Of a stretch of DNA of 53,507 bases, positions 31,472 to 41,692 are shown in pieces. The position numbers and the translations under genes were made by a program. Origin of the DNA: Setomelanomma holmii (taxonomy: Eukaryota; Ascomycota; Dothideomycetes; Pleosporales; Phaeosphaeriaceae); the NCBI GenBank assembly GCA_010015745.1, contig ML978306.1:8763-62269 (forward strand). Reading direction: 5' to 3'. Positions within the stretch are counted from its first letter, which is position 1. Every line of letters begins with the position of its first letter. The notes beneath the pieces were generated by a model, which saw only the letters and a list, made by a program, of their open reading frames with translations, made no database searches and was not told the origin of the DNA.

Positions 31472-32908
31472 ATGGCGCCCAAGAAGACCTCCTGGTATGC
31501 TGTTCTTGCGCATCTGGCTCTAGCCGTGGCGGATCCAGCAAGCAATTTTGACATATCACCATCAGAAGCAAAATCGTACGGTTGCGGATCAAAATGCCAG
31601 AAAATGCTCCAGCTAGGGTACGCGGAAGACCGAGAGGTAATGGGCACCGACTTCGACTTCGCATTTTACGAGACGGCCAGCAATTTCTCCACATCGATAC
31701 CAGGCGACATCTTGAAAGTGCAGGGCATCGATCCGGAGACTCTTACCGTCGACTCTGGCCTTACGGCATATAAAATCCAGTACACTTCTGCAGACTCGAG
31801 CGGCAACCCGGTGCCTGTGACTGGCTTTGTTGCGTTCCCAGCTCTCCCTCCCAGTTGGTCAACAGGCGCATATCCGGTGGTGGCTTACTCTCATGGAACC
31901 CTGGGGATGTACAGGGGATGTGCGCCATCTTCTAGCCCTAGCTTCTTCGACTACAAATCCTGGCCCTTGATCACAGAACGTGGGTATGCTGTGATCGCAA
32001 CCGACTACCAGGGCCTGGGCAACAACCACACCACTCACAAATACCTGTCATGGGATTCTCACGCACGAGATGTGTACTATTCAGTCGTCGCAGCGAGAAA
32101 AGCCTTCGGCCATATGCTCACAAAGGGATGGGTCTCTGTTGGGCACTCCCAAGGAGGATCGAGTGTATGGAACCTAGCAGAGATCGAGCACCAGCTCGCG
32201 CTCAACACATCGTCTGCCGACGGAAAATACCTTGGTACAGTGTCCCTCGCACCTGCGCCGAAGATCCGAGACATTGTGTACTGGGCCGTGAACAACGTCC
32301 TTTCGCTGTCAGACTTTCATCGTTGGATCGTGACTGCCGAGCTGCCATTCATCGCTGCTGGACTGAGAGCCGTCTTTCCCAGCTTCAACGTCTCCAGCAT
32401 TCTTGCTGAGCCAATGCGGAAGCGTCTGAAGCTCTCCGACCGTGCGCAGATGTGCACAGTCTCCATGATGGCGCTTACTGCCGATTTATCACGAGAACAG
32501 CTTTTCAGCTCTACATTGGTGCAAGAAGCACATACGAATGCCACCGGTAACCTGTTGTCGAAACTCCAGGAGATGACTCCAATTGCAAATGGTGCCCAAG
32601 CGACAGCACCTCTGCTAGTCGTGCAAGGAACAGCCGACACATCTGTTATACCAGCAATCACCTTCGCCGCGTATGAAGAGGCTTGTCGCACACCGGGTTA
32701 CGATATACAGCTGAGCTTGTATGAGGGTCAGGATCACTCGCCAACGGTTGTGGCTACGGCACCTGAGTGGTTGGACTGGATCAAAGATCGATTTGCAGGT
32801 GTCAAAACGTCGGGAAAATGTTCCTTAATCAGAAGAGCCCCGTTGGATGCGAAATTGACCAAACAAGACCGCGAGGTAGATTTTGGCAAGATCGCGGACT
32901 CCGTGTAG
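31472..32908 (+). CDS. Secretory lipase (LIP family)
   Basis: Secreted serine hydrolase of the fungal LIP family, which acts on triacylglycerols. The ATG at 31472 starts MAPKKTSWYAVLAHLALAVA, a signal peptide probably cut before DPASNF, giving 478 residues in all without introns. The alpha/beta-hydrolase fold shows AYSHGTLGMYRGCAPS, then ATDYQGLGNN, the nucleophile elbow VGHSQGGSSVW, the acid in VVQGTADTSVIP and the His in YEGQDHSPTV. Several NxS/T sites (NFST, NHTT, NTSS, NVSS, NATG) fit a secreted glycoprotein. The C-terminal tail has an extra RRAPLDAKLTKQDREVDFG segment. It lies between the decayed permease and regulator but need not belong to their pathway. No damage is seen. Confidence 0.9.
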   Translation: MAPKKTSWYAVLAHLALAVADPASNFDISPSEAKSYGCGSKCQKMLQLGYAEDREVMGTDFDFAFYETASNFSTSIPGDILKVQGIDPETLTVDSGLTAYKIQYTSADSSGNPVPVTGFVAFPALPPSWSTGAYPVVAYSHGTLGMYRGCAPSSSPSFFDYKSWPLITERGYAVIATDYQGLGNNHTTHKYLSWDSHARDVYYSVVAARKAFGHMLTKGWVSVGHSQGGSSVWNLAEIEHQLALNTSSADGKYLGTVSLAPAPKIRDIVYWAVNNVLSLSDFHRWIVTAELPFIAAGLRAVFPSFNVSSILAEPMRKRLKLSDRAQMCTVSMMALTADLSREQLFSSTLVQEAHTNATGNLLSKLQEMTPIANGAQATAPLLVVQGTADTSVIPAITFAAYEEACRTPGYDIQLSLYEGQDHSPTVVATAPEWLDWIKDRFAGVKTSGKCSLIRRAPLDAKLTKQDREVDFGKIADSV

Positions 32909-33235
32909 GCAAAATAGCAGCTCTTGCTTATATGATGTGACAAGAATTGAACATGAGCGAATGATCAAAGGGAAGGAGGTTTTGACGCATATCTGAGAAT
33001 ATCTAGCATGACAAATGAGACCGTTCTTATGCCCCACAACCAAGTAGAGCATCTTGCGCTGTTCGTGGTTGAGCTCAGGAGGTTTACGGAATGCAAAGCG
33101 GAACATGGCGTGCATGACTCGCCCTCGCCGGTTCCCCACCACACGCTAGACACGCGTCGCGTACACCAAACCTTTTCTCGTCACCACCACAATCCATCTG
33201 CAGGTGGGCAATGATAGCACCACCACCGACACGAC
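32909..33235. other. Intergenic between lipase and regulator relic
   Basis: Holds the lipase 3' end and the presumed promoter of the regulator. No gene is recognised. Confidence 0.35.
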
Positions 33236-34775
33236 ATGCCGCCAGCACCGTCAAGAAAGGTGGTGCCAAAAGCTTGCGACGCATGCCGCAGAAGGAAGGT
33301 CAAATGCAACGGCCTACGACCCTGCGCGGGTTGTCTGTCAGCAGATCTGGCATGTACATTTGAACTACCTAGGGGACTCCGAGGAAACCGAGGAGCAAGA
33401 GCAAAGGTCTTGAATGAGCTGCGAGCAAAGTCTCAACATTACGGCACTGCCAGTGCTCCGGATCATGCTGTCGCGAAGCCCTCCCCTGACGACCTCCGGC
33501 AGTGTCAGCCCCCGGTGCACGACGTGGACTCGTAGACGCTTGCATCGAGGAATATGCGGAGCGCATTCATCCTGTCATCCCTCTCTTGAAGCCCGAGATC
33601 ATCACGAGGCAGGCTCAGCGTGCAGAGACTTCTCCATTACCCTCTCACTTCATTGCGTCCTTTTGTGCCTATGTTCACGGCTTTGGAGGCCTGGAGAGAG
33701 GTCAAATCTGCCTTCCCCCTGGTTCCTCGCCACCAGGTCCCGCTCGGCATTCTTTGGATTCGGTCCTGGCTACTTACAATATGCAGATGTCAGATCGTCT
33801 CAGCGCCTTAGCAGTTTCTTGTACGGAGCCAGCGCAGCACAAGGTGATTATCAACGGGCCTGGTATTATCTTAGAGAGGCGACCACAATCTTCATGCTGC
33901 TAAAGCCTAGCCTTGACGACTGGTACGATACTGAGGCCGAGAGCTGTTTGTTCTGGGTGCTGGTTGTGTTCGAGCGGTATGCTCTACGCTATCCGTATGG
34001 CTGGTACCTGAGTCTGGCCTAGATCGCACGCTATACGCAGGATTCGATCGATAACCATACCAATCTCTGACTCCAGACCTTCAATCGACTCCTTGAATGC
34101 TTCCGGGCTATGGTACCTCGCGTCCGTCTTTCGACCACTTGATGAGATCTTCTTTGCCGTCTGGAATGGCGCATCTCAAGACTGTAGCATGGATTGGCTT
34201 TCACAGCTCGAATTCAACGTACGCTCCGCATTGCCAGCATTCCTCGATGTATCGAACGAAGAAATAGCCAACGTACGGATCTCTCAATTATGGCTGCGCA
34301 CGAGTGTCTAACATGTCTTAACCCCATTTTGATTGCAAAAGAACTGGTAGCAGCGACCATGACGTTGCCTGTCACGAGCCTGCAAATACACGGCATCGGT
34401 ATGGTAGGTCGCTACATATCTAGGTCAACATAATGCTGACAGACGTAGACTGAAAAAGTGTTTGACATTGCATGCGCACTCGCGGACGTGCTACCATTTG
34501 TATCTCCGCCTACTGTCCACGTAGATGCGACGCCGCAAGAGTACCTCGGTCAGATCGTGTCTCTTCTTACCAAGCTCCCTGGCGGCACTTCAAAATTTGT
34601 GCCATTACTATTGGCCAAGATCCACGAACTGCTTCCAGACTTGGTACAAAAGCTCTGCAGCGCAGCGGATATGCCCTTGGTTATATTCAGCGACCCAATG
34701 AGTCCAGACACTCGTTTTGTTTATGAAGAGGAAGTGGGGCGGGCCCTGTACACTGATCTGAGGAGAGACAGGTGA
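33236..34775 (+). pseudogene. Zn(II)2Cys6 transcription factor, disrupted
   Basis: The frame starts MPPAPSRKVV and contains the six-cysteine cluster CDACRRRKVKC, then CAGCLSADLAC, followed by LRGNRGARAKVLNELRAKSQ, which resembles the linker of MAL-type activators. Family-like pieces then follow in several frames: LVDACIEEYAERIHPVIPLL from 33520, SSFLYGASAAQGDYQRAWYYL from about 33805, WYLASVFRPLDEIFFAVWNG from 34111, and after a probable intron TEKVFDIACALADVL from 34449 to the stop at 34775. The frame changes near 33510 and 33800 have no splice signals, and a stop follows DVDS at 33533, so the protein cannot be made whole. Its position near the maltase and permease suggests it once regulated them; that is inference. 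Confidence 0.7.
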
Positions 34776-34926
34776 CAGGACGAGAATAATAGAATTGAAG
34801 TGCAAGATAGATCTTGCATGATTACATACAGAAAAGATGACAAGCCGAGCAACGAGCTACAGCACAATCGATTCAAGATGCAAGGAGACCAGCTCCTGAA
34901 ACGGGCCAAAGGTTGAGCGCCACCGC

Positions 34927-35625
34927 TCAAGCAAACCGCGTCGAAAGTCGCCGACGACGAGAAATAGCGCCTTCGTATTCGCCAGCGACTACTCGCTCGA
35001 ATCCACCACCAGGGCCACAAACGAAGATCATGTCGTCCGCAAGTCGCATGTATCGTGTGTCCCTTGCGGGAGGAGGGGTTGGTGGCGACTCGATCATCCA
35101 TGGTGGGCGATTGCCAATCGCATCGACATGGGCGATAGCGCGTTCAAGCTCGCCGGATTGGCGAGCGAGCATGGCTACTCCATGTGCGACGTACAAAAAC
35201 TTGACGACGGACGGAAGCAAGACGAAGCAGAGTCCGGACCAGAAGGCGGAGCGAAGGAAGCGCCAAGCAAAATTGAAGTCATGTCGATGGTGGCGAAGGA
35301 AGATCTCGTGTCAGTCGGTGAAGCCTGATCCAGGCGTCTCTGGATTGTAGGAGGTGCAGGCGAAAAACAGATCGAAGAAGCGATCGATGGTGTTTTCGAA
35401 GAAGACGTCGTTGTTGGCTGCCAGCAGCCAGAAAGAAGCGAAGGTGAAGCAGTAGTGGTACTGCAAGACTTTGCGCGACAGCGAAAGGCGACAGTGTGCG
35501 ACAAAGTCCATAGCCCAAAGGCATATGGCAGCGACCGGTATGCGTAGCTCGTTGGAGCCAAGAAGGAAGACGAGAATGAGCACCAGCCTCAGAAAGAGGC
35601 GGATGGTGGTCTTTGTTGACAGCAT
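34927..35625 (-). pseudogene. Small membrane protein with internal TGA
   Basis: The ATG at 35625 begins MLSTKTTIRLFLRLVLILVF and gives hydrophobic segments to about residue 80, then NPETPGSGFTD and a TGA at 35311. The same frame then continues without a break to 34927 through HEIFLRHHRHDFNFAWRFL, SGLCFVLLPSVVKFLYVAHG and DDMIFVCGPGGGFERVV. The second part looks as protein-like as the first, so the TGA probably replaced CGA (Arg). No intron removes it. Without the stop the protein would be 232 residues. Family unknown. A TATATAAAG box lies 129 bases upstream. It could also be a genuine 104-residue protein with a decayed tail. Confidence 0.45.
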
Positions 35626-35753
35626 TTTTTGATGCTGTGAAAAGAAATCTAAGATTATGGTGAGCTTGTGACGAATGGTAGCTGTGAAGCTGAAGCTGAT
35701 ATTAAACAGAGAATTGGGATGTGTCTAAAGAATCAAGAGCTGACGCTGTCGAG

Positions 35754-35762
35754 CTTTATATA
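35754..35762 (-). promoter_or_regulatory. TATA box upstream of the small membrane protein
   Basis: TATATAAAG on the minus strand, 129 bases before the ATG at 35625. The match to the consensus is good and the position is reasonable for a fungal promoter. Confidence 0.45.
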
Positions 35763-36028
35763 CTTCAAGATGCCTCTTCGTGTAGCGCACAATAGCAACG
35801 ATAATGACAATCCACGATCAAAACCACAATGGCCACCACAACGCTACATTACTTTCTGGGTATAACACTCCAGGACGCCTTGCTTAAGGATATGGACAAT
35901 GGTCAAGCGCCCGCTAATGAGCGACAATAGCATATCGAGGGAATAACGACTTCACCTTCACCTTAGGAGGAATCGGCTTCACCATGGTGTTGAACAGAAG
36001 GGGAGGCTCCAGAAGGACCTGGCGTGTC

Positions 36029-37287
36029 TTATGGGTCCCTATGTTTATTCTTCACTTCGACCCGTTCTAGAACCCAAGACAAGTCCTTGCCCATCTCCGT
36101 TACACCACTTTTGAACGAGGACGGTCTGGTAGAGGGGTTCTGCTCCGGTGCGCCAACTCCGGTGGTGGGAACGGGCGACCCAGCATCTTCAGGAACGGGC
36201 TCTTCGGGATTGAGAGACCCAGTATCTTCTGGCTCTGGCGCGCTTTCACCTTCACCCACCGGCGGTTGGCGTCCGCGTCCGCCGAAAAGCCGAAATCGTC
36301 ACCTAGGCCGTTCCTCACCAGGCGTAAGTTGGAGGTCCAGAAGCCTGCGCAGCAATTTGCTCGACACAACCCTAGTTCCCCCAGGATTCATTGGGGTTGG
36401 TGCAGCCGAATCTGCATCCACAGACGAAGCCTCTTCACCCGTAAACTCAGGTCGTCTTCGCAACCGAAGAGTCGCTTTTCCGAATCGAGCTGGAAGCGTC
36501 TTCAACCACGCCTTCTGGCGTGGCTCAGGGACTGCAGGCGCTGCAGGCGCCTGAGGTGCAGCCACTACCACGGCCGAAGCCACCTACAACCTGTCAGAAA
36601 TGTACGTCCAAGCTTGTTCCGAATTGAGCAATCAGGTATGACTCTCTACCCTCAGCGCAGTTTGTGCTCCCTCAATAGAAAAGACAAAACACACTGAAGA
36701 TATCCGGGCCTTCAGATCAGGAAGTTCTATCAACTTACGGGCTCATCCTTCGGGGCAGCCAAGTCAGCGCCACCCCACCTTCCATACCTATCCGCTATAG
36801 GGCGAGAGGTGTATTCTGTTCCATAGTAAATAGACTTTGGAACAACCATTTCTGGCCTGCCTTGTTCTTGAACTCTCCACGTGGACTGCCCACAACTTAG
36901 GCGCTTGCTTGCCGTTGGGTTCAAACGTGCTTGAGCGGAGGTCATCGCAGCGTAACCGCGAAAGAACTTATCTTGGGGCAGAGTCAGAGCCAGTGTTTTG
37001 GCGGGCCTCCGATGGGAGGACCTCCGTTGGGTGAGCGTAGGCGAAGGCAGGGCGAAGAGAATTGCGGCTGGGTCTGAGGCTATATCGGCCTTAGACGTGA
37101 GCTCAGGCGTTCCCTGAGTATGTGGCGCAGGTGGCGACGTTGACGGCGGTGTTGCCGGTAGTGCTCCTGGTGCTGGCGCGACCTGGGAAACGGTAGGCCT
37201 GGTGGCGCGGAAAGTTGGCATGCGAGAAATGTCCTGTTCTCCGATGTGCCCAGGAACGAAAGCATTTGGTACAGGCACCGAAAGCAT
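36029..37287 (-). CDS. Hypothetical Pro/Ala-rich protein, two exons, with possible internal stop
   Basis: The first exon, 37287-36739, starts MLSVPVPNAFVPGHI and is rich in Pro, Ala, Ser and Thr, ending PKDEP. A donor GTAAGT and acceptor TTGTAG define a 155-base intron (36584-36738) that leads in phase 0 to VASAVVVAAPQAPAAPAV and LLRRLLDLQLTPGEERPR, with a TGA at 36299. This form has 277 residues. The same frame continues past the TGA with RFRLFGGRGRQPP and an acidic EPEDTGSLNPEEPVPEDAG stretch to 36029. The stop lies in an Arg-rich block, so CGA to TGA is possible. No family is recognised. The proline-rich composition makes chance open frames a concern, so confidence is low. Confidence 0.35.
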
Positions 37288-38224
37288 CTTGCAAATAGCG
37301 AAGTAGGACGGGGTACGTGATAGAGAATTGGCTAGCTGCTTGTCTTGTCAGTACGCTGAAGCTATCCGGGATCCTCTGATGGCACATTTCCACAACTCAC
37401 ATATTGCCAGTATTGACTTGTAATACTTTAGAAAGAGGTAGAATTGAAGAGAAAGTCACAGAGCCCTTTGGGGATTTCTATGGCTTAAATGATTTCTCTC
37501 GCTGTGCGTACCAAGAACATCGTTGCCGCAGCATCGGAGTACCGTCTTTTGGCAAAGCTGCAAAGCTGCAAAGCCTGGTACAGAACCATAAGCATGTGGA
37601 GACCCTTTGCAGAACTGTACTACTCTCGACGCTCTGCACCAAACGACTCTCCGAACCTTACAAGAGAAGTAGAATTACAACTACAACGGCACGTCTGATC
37701 AGCAACGGACCACGGTCGGTTCTTTTCCTGAAATGCTTGTGTAGAGCTTCAGGCAGTTCCACCGCGCTTAACGCTTTCTGTGAAGATAAAAGACTTCCTT
37801 GTAATGAATCTAAAGATCTCCTCCATAACTTGATCCGATAAATGCTGATAGTGCTCGACCACAATGACCGCATCACGAATCCACGTTCTCTATGTCCGAG
37901 TCCGACCTCTTGCGACAATTGTGGGTCCTTCCGCTATGATATTACTCAATGGAAACTCAACGGAAATAATGAGGGGGTGCATACAGCTCAAGTACCATTG
38001 GATTGATGCGGAGACTAGTTTGTTCCAGGTCGAAACTGCTAGTTTACCGTGGTTTGATGCAAAACATGGTCCGATTTCTCGTGCATATGCATGCATGCAT
38101 TTGCTTCCGTACTCTGAAAAACGTTCGGCTTCCATGATACCTGGAATTTGCGCTGCGCGACATCCAGAGTATATTCCTGCACTTCGGCCCCTTGGCCGTC
38201 TCCACCCAATAGAAGAGTGCTAGC
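37288..38224. other. Intergenic, no recognisable gene
   Basis: Several short open frames on both strands have no family resemblance. The right end contains the 3' side of the next minus-strand gene. Confidence 0.3.
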
Positions 38225-38923
38225 TCATTCGATGTCCTCCACCATGATGCCTGCAGCCGCTGCAACACTTCGGAGGACCTCAATCTGCGCACCGTACCAC
38301 TTCCTTGCCTCATCGCACTCTGCAATCGCTGTCTCGACGTTCCCGGCATGCTCCTTGATTAAGCGTAGTCGGGCATCCACACGCAAGTTGTGCCGCTGTT
38401 CCCAAGCGGCCATCAAGCCTCGCAGAATGTCCGCTGTCCTGGCATTGCAGATGTCGTAGATGAAATCTGCCATTTTTTTCAGGTCATTCTTCTCTTTTTC
38501 GGCCTCGTCAGCTGCAATTTGAAAGGCGCGGCTATCTGCTGCAAACTTCTTGCCCATCTCGTCTACGTCTATCCTGTATTTTCTTTCTGCCTGGGAGGTA
38601 GAGGACATGAGAATAAAGTACCTGGTGTTTGAGCATGTCTGCAATCTTCTCTATTTGCTCCGCCGTGATGCTGCTCTCGCTGTTTGCCCGTTCCTAACCG
38701 ATGCTTGTCAGCGCCGGTGCGCTCGCAATTTTGAGTCAGTACTTACAGCCTCCAAGTTCTCGCGCACTTCACTCAGCGCATCACTCCTACTGTAGCATTC
38801 TCTCTGCATGCCATCGGTAATGATGTCCAGGCCGTTCTTGAGTTGCTTGATGAAGTCCATCTCCAGCGCATTGCCCTGCTTGAGGCCTTCGAGGATGGCG
38901 TCGATTGAGGTGTTGACTGACAT
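38225..38923 (-). CDS. Hypothetical coiled-coil protein, three exons
   Basis: Exons inferred are 38923-38747, 38693-38622 and 38590-38225, giving 615 bases or 204 residues. It starts MSVNTSIDAILEGLKQGNAL. The first intron (53 bases) has GTAAGT and TTAG sites in phase 0 and leads to ERANSESSITAEQIEKIAD. The second would be only 31 bases (GTACTT to CTCCCAG), also in phase 0, leading to AERKYRIDVDEMGKKF; such a short intron is unusual, and one longer intron from 38746 to 38591 that skips the middle exon is the alternative. The sequence is rich in Glu, Lys, Ala and Arg and looks helical throughout, without membrane segments. Family unknown. The next gene upstream is also an unknown on the same strand. 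Confidence 0.5.
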
Positions 38924-39293
38924 GATGGTGCGTCCAAGCCCTGAGCTGAAATTTGAGATGCGAATGGTGTATACAAGAAGTTCAGATGTGATGGTGCCTG
39001 TGAAAACAGTGAGGTGAGAGTAGTTGAAAGCGGTGAAGCGTCGGATACTGGCATTTTTCCAGTATCTGGAGCATGCGTCTTGATGGCATACAGCTTCTCC
39101 AAGAATGATTTGTGATAGCGTACAAGACACCCAGATGATTCCCGACTCCAGGACGCCAGGCTATTGATCACAGAAACATCCTGCAAGCTCTCTCCAAGTC
39201 CGGATCGCCACTCTACTCCTACTCCTCACCACCACGGTGATCTCCAACCTCCTCATCAGTACCCAGGTCATTCTCCTCCTTGAACACATGGAG
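38924..39293. other. Intergenic between two unknown minus-strand genes
   Basis: Holds the promoter of the coiled-coil gene and the 3' end of the next gene. In-frame Glu-rich codons continue past the stop of the latter but meet further stops. No gene is recognised. Confidence 0.35.
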
Positions 39294-39825
39294 CTACTCC
39301 CATATCTCACCCTGAACCTCCTCACTCTTCTCAACCGCCTCCGTCGTCTTCTCGATCTGCTCCTCCGACGGCTCCAGCATTTGAGAAGCCTTTTGTTTGG
39401 CCGTGAGGGCATCAACAATGATCTCGACCTTACCTTTGAAAGCATCGTCGTTGTTACGCAGCCTGCATTATTTCATTAGTCATGTAGGATGAGAGATAGT
39501 AGGCTCCACACATACATGGTGCCAACTACATCGCGCGGCAACTTAAGCGTGTATTGAACTATGCCAATCACGAGGTAGGGGTTTTTGTGGTAGACTTTGC
39601 CGATGCGCGTCAGGAGGATTGGCCCAACGGTGTGGTCGTACTCGGATTTTGGTAGACCGTGGATGTCGTCGATGACAATTTGGACGTCCGCTGGACCGGG
39701 GTTGTCGATGTGAGACATATCGAGATGCTGTATGCGAGAGTTGACTGACAAGAGGGAGAAGATGAGGGGGTATAGGAGGCTCTCAGAGGTTAAGGATACA
39801 TACGAGCTCGTACGATAGTAGTCAT
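39294..39825 (-). CDS. Hypothetical protein, three exons
   Basis: Exons are 39825-39804, 39744-39516 and 39462-39294, giving 420 bases or 139 residues; all four splice sites are consensus-like (GTATGT donors twice, TCAG and GCAG acceptors) and phases agree. The protein starts MTTIVRALNSRIQHLD, continues PGPADVQIVIDDIHGLPKS and IVQYTLKLPRDVVGTMLRN, and ends in an acidic helical tail with PSEEQIEKTTEAVEKSEE. No known domain. A TATATATA box lies 47 bases before the ATG. The tiny 22-base first exon is notable but common in this lineage. Confidence 0.55.
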
Positions 39826-39871
39826 GGTGAGCGTGAGAATGAATCCCAAGGTGGAGACGACTTCTCCAAGA

Positions 39872-39879
39872 CTATATAT
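39872..39879 (-). promoter_or_regulatory. TATA box 47 bases upstream of the small three-exon gene
   Basis: TATATATA sits just before the ATG at 39825 on the minus strand. The short distance implies a very short leader. Confidence 0.4.
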
Positions 39880-39970
39880 AAGCCGTGCTTAAATAGCAAA
39901 CGACAACCCATCATCCTCGTAATCATCCGAACTCGCAGACGCCTCTGCAAACAAAGTTTACACGTCTCCT

Positions 39971-41338
39971 TCACCGCCGTCCCAAATCAATATTTAACAC
40001 CTCCACCATATCCCCACTGTCCTCCTTGCCACCCTCAAGCCCAAAGAACGCCGCAACACCTTTATCAATAACACCATCAAACAAACCCTGCACCAACTCC
40101 TTCCCCTCGCCACCACTCTGCCGGAAGTCCGGGAAAGCGTTGACTTCCAACAACCAGCACCTCAATTCGCCATTTGACTCAATGCTAACCATGAAATCCA
40201 GCCCAAAGATTTCGAAGGCGTTGGATAAAGGTTGGAAATGTATGCTCATTCCGCGCGCCGCGGCTTCGAAAGTCGCTGCTGTTGTTGCACAGAGTTGTGC
40301 GAAAATTGACTCTTTCCAGTTCTTCGAGTCGATCTTCGGTGTGGAGGCGGAGAAAGTAGGTTGTGTGGGTATATCGTCAGGTAATGACCAAAATAGCCCG
40401 ACAGAGCCTTCTCGATCACCAGTGTCTTGCAGACAAGTGTTTGTAAGGTGCGCTTTCATAGCTTCTTCCCTGTCGTCCTGGAGGACGTGGTCCCATGGCG
40501 GTACGTACGAGCGAGCAGCAAAGAGCGCGAGCATGGGGCGGTAGACGTTGACTTTGAGCGCGCCGGTTGCGAGGACGTATGTTCGGATGTGAAATTTGCG
40601 GGGTTCGGAGGGGGGTGAGGATGGTGGGGAAAGGAGTAATGGGGGGTGGATGTATGGCTGTGCGATGAAGTGGCGGAGCTGAGATGTCATGATGCCATCA
40701 GTATCTGTCTCTTCATGTTTTGATGTCTCCTTTGCGTCGCTCCGCGCGTCGTCGACTTCATCCTCGTCGTCAGACGGTGGGTCCCACTCCTCGAAGATGG
40801 CTGTCAACTCTTCTTCACTTGAGAACAATCGAATGCCTTGACCTCGATCGCTCATGCCAGGCTTGAGAATCCACCACTCCCGCTCCTTCTCTTCCTTGTC
40901 TTCATTTCTTGCCCAGCTCTCCTTTAGGTCCCAAGCTTCGACAAGTGCATCATCCAGAAACTCAGCGTAGTCAACTTCGAACTCCACACCTGGTTTCACG
41001 TGCTTCTTCAAGATCGAGTCCGGGTACTTGGTGATCCAATTCGCAATAGTGGTGCTCAAGTAATGTTTCCGAATTAGAGCTTTGCGGATAATGTACGCGT
41101 TGGCCAATGACGTGGAAGAATGCTCCATCAAGTGATCAAAGTCGATTGATTCGTATTGTACGAATTGAAGCAGCCGCAACGACAGCGATGGAAGCTGGGT
41201 GATCGATACCATGAGCTCATACGTCGCAGGTGGTAAGCGTCTCTCCAATGCAGCCAGTATGAGAGGCTGAACATAAGGATCTTCGTAGTTCACTACAGCG
41301 TAGATCTTGCCGTCATCTTGATCCGTTGTTGCGGCCAT
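39971..41338 (-). CDS. Tubulin-tyrosine ligase family protein (Pby1-like)
   Basis: ATP-grasp ligase of the TTL family; the yeast relative Pby1 is found in processing bodies and its true substrate is unclear. The single-exon frame gives 455 residues from the ATG starting MAATTDQDDGKIYAVVN; the open frame goes a little further upstream but without an ATG. TTL signatures include KEREWWILKPGMSDRGQGI (the lysine and glycine loop binding ATP), PRKFHIRTYVLATG, LQDTGDREGSVGLFW, ALSNAFEIFG-type FEIFGLDFMVSI and CWLLEVNAFPDF, where the Glu and Asn bind magnesium. An acidic insert near residue 180 (SDDEDEVDDARSDAKE) is species-specific. No SurE phosphatase domain is fused, unlike yeast Pby1. No damage. 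Confidence 0.85.
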   Translation of the reverse strand: MAATTDQDDGKIYAVVNYEDPYVQPLILAALERRLPPATYELMVSITQLPSLSLRLLQFVQYESIDFDHLMEHSSTSLANAYIIRKALIRKHYLSTTIANWITKYPDSILKKHVKPGVEFEVDYAEFLDDALVEAWDLKESWARNEDKEEKEREWWILKPGMSDRGQGIRLFSSEEELTAIFEEWDPPSDDEDEVDDARSDAKETSKHEETDTDGIMTSQLRHFIAQPYIHPPLLLSPPSSPPSEPRKFHIRTYVLATGALKVNVYRPMLALFAARSYVPPWDHVLQDDREEAMKAHLTNTCLQDTGDREGSVGLFWSLPDDIPTQPTFSASTPKIDSKNWKESIFAQLCATTAATFEAAARGMSIHFQPLSNAFEIFGLDFMVSIESNGELRCWLLEVNAFPDFRQSGGEGKELVQGLFDGVIDKGVAAFFGLEGGKEDSGDMVEVLNIDLGRR

Positions 41339-41692
41339 CTCTCCGAACACTTTGATCGGCCTCAAAAGCTCGGTAACTTTCAGAGTGATCAATACTGTCA
41401 GAATGGACGAGAGTATTGAGGGATTAGGCGGGAGCGGAATCTGAGAAACAGCCGAACAATAATGTCGGCGTTGTTTTGACCAGCGTAGCGACGAGGATGT
41501 CTATGTAAATGATACAAAGGGGACTCGTTATGCAAGGTGGTTAAGCAGCCACCAAAGTCGAGGAATGCAAAAGCTCGAAAAGCGCATCTCGCTTAAGTCG
41601 GCCAATCAGACGAGGGTATACAAAACTCCATACAACCACACCCGCAGCGCCTTACCTATGCGCAATAATCGCCCATAGGCTGTCGCGCATGC

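Noticed and set aside
12102..36300. Idea that TGA is read as an amino acid in this organism, given the many in-frame TGA codons
   Set aside because: Intact genes here end in TGA (zinc-finger gene, MCM10, RNase H2B, DUO1), and the damaged genes also contain TAG, TAA-type stops and frameshifts.
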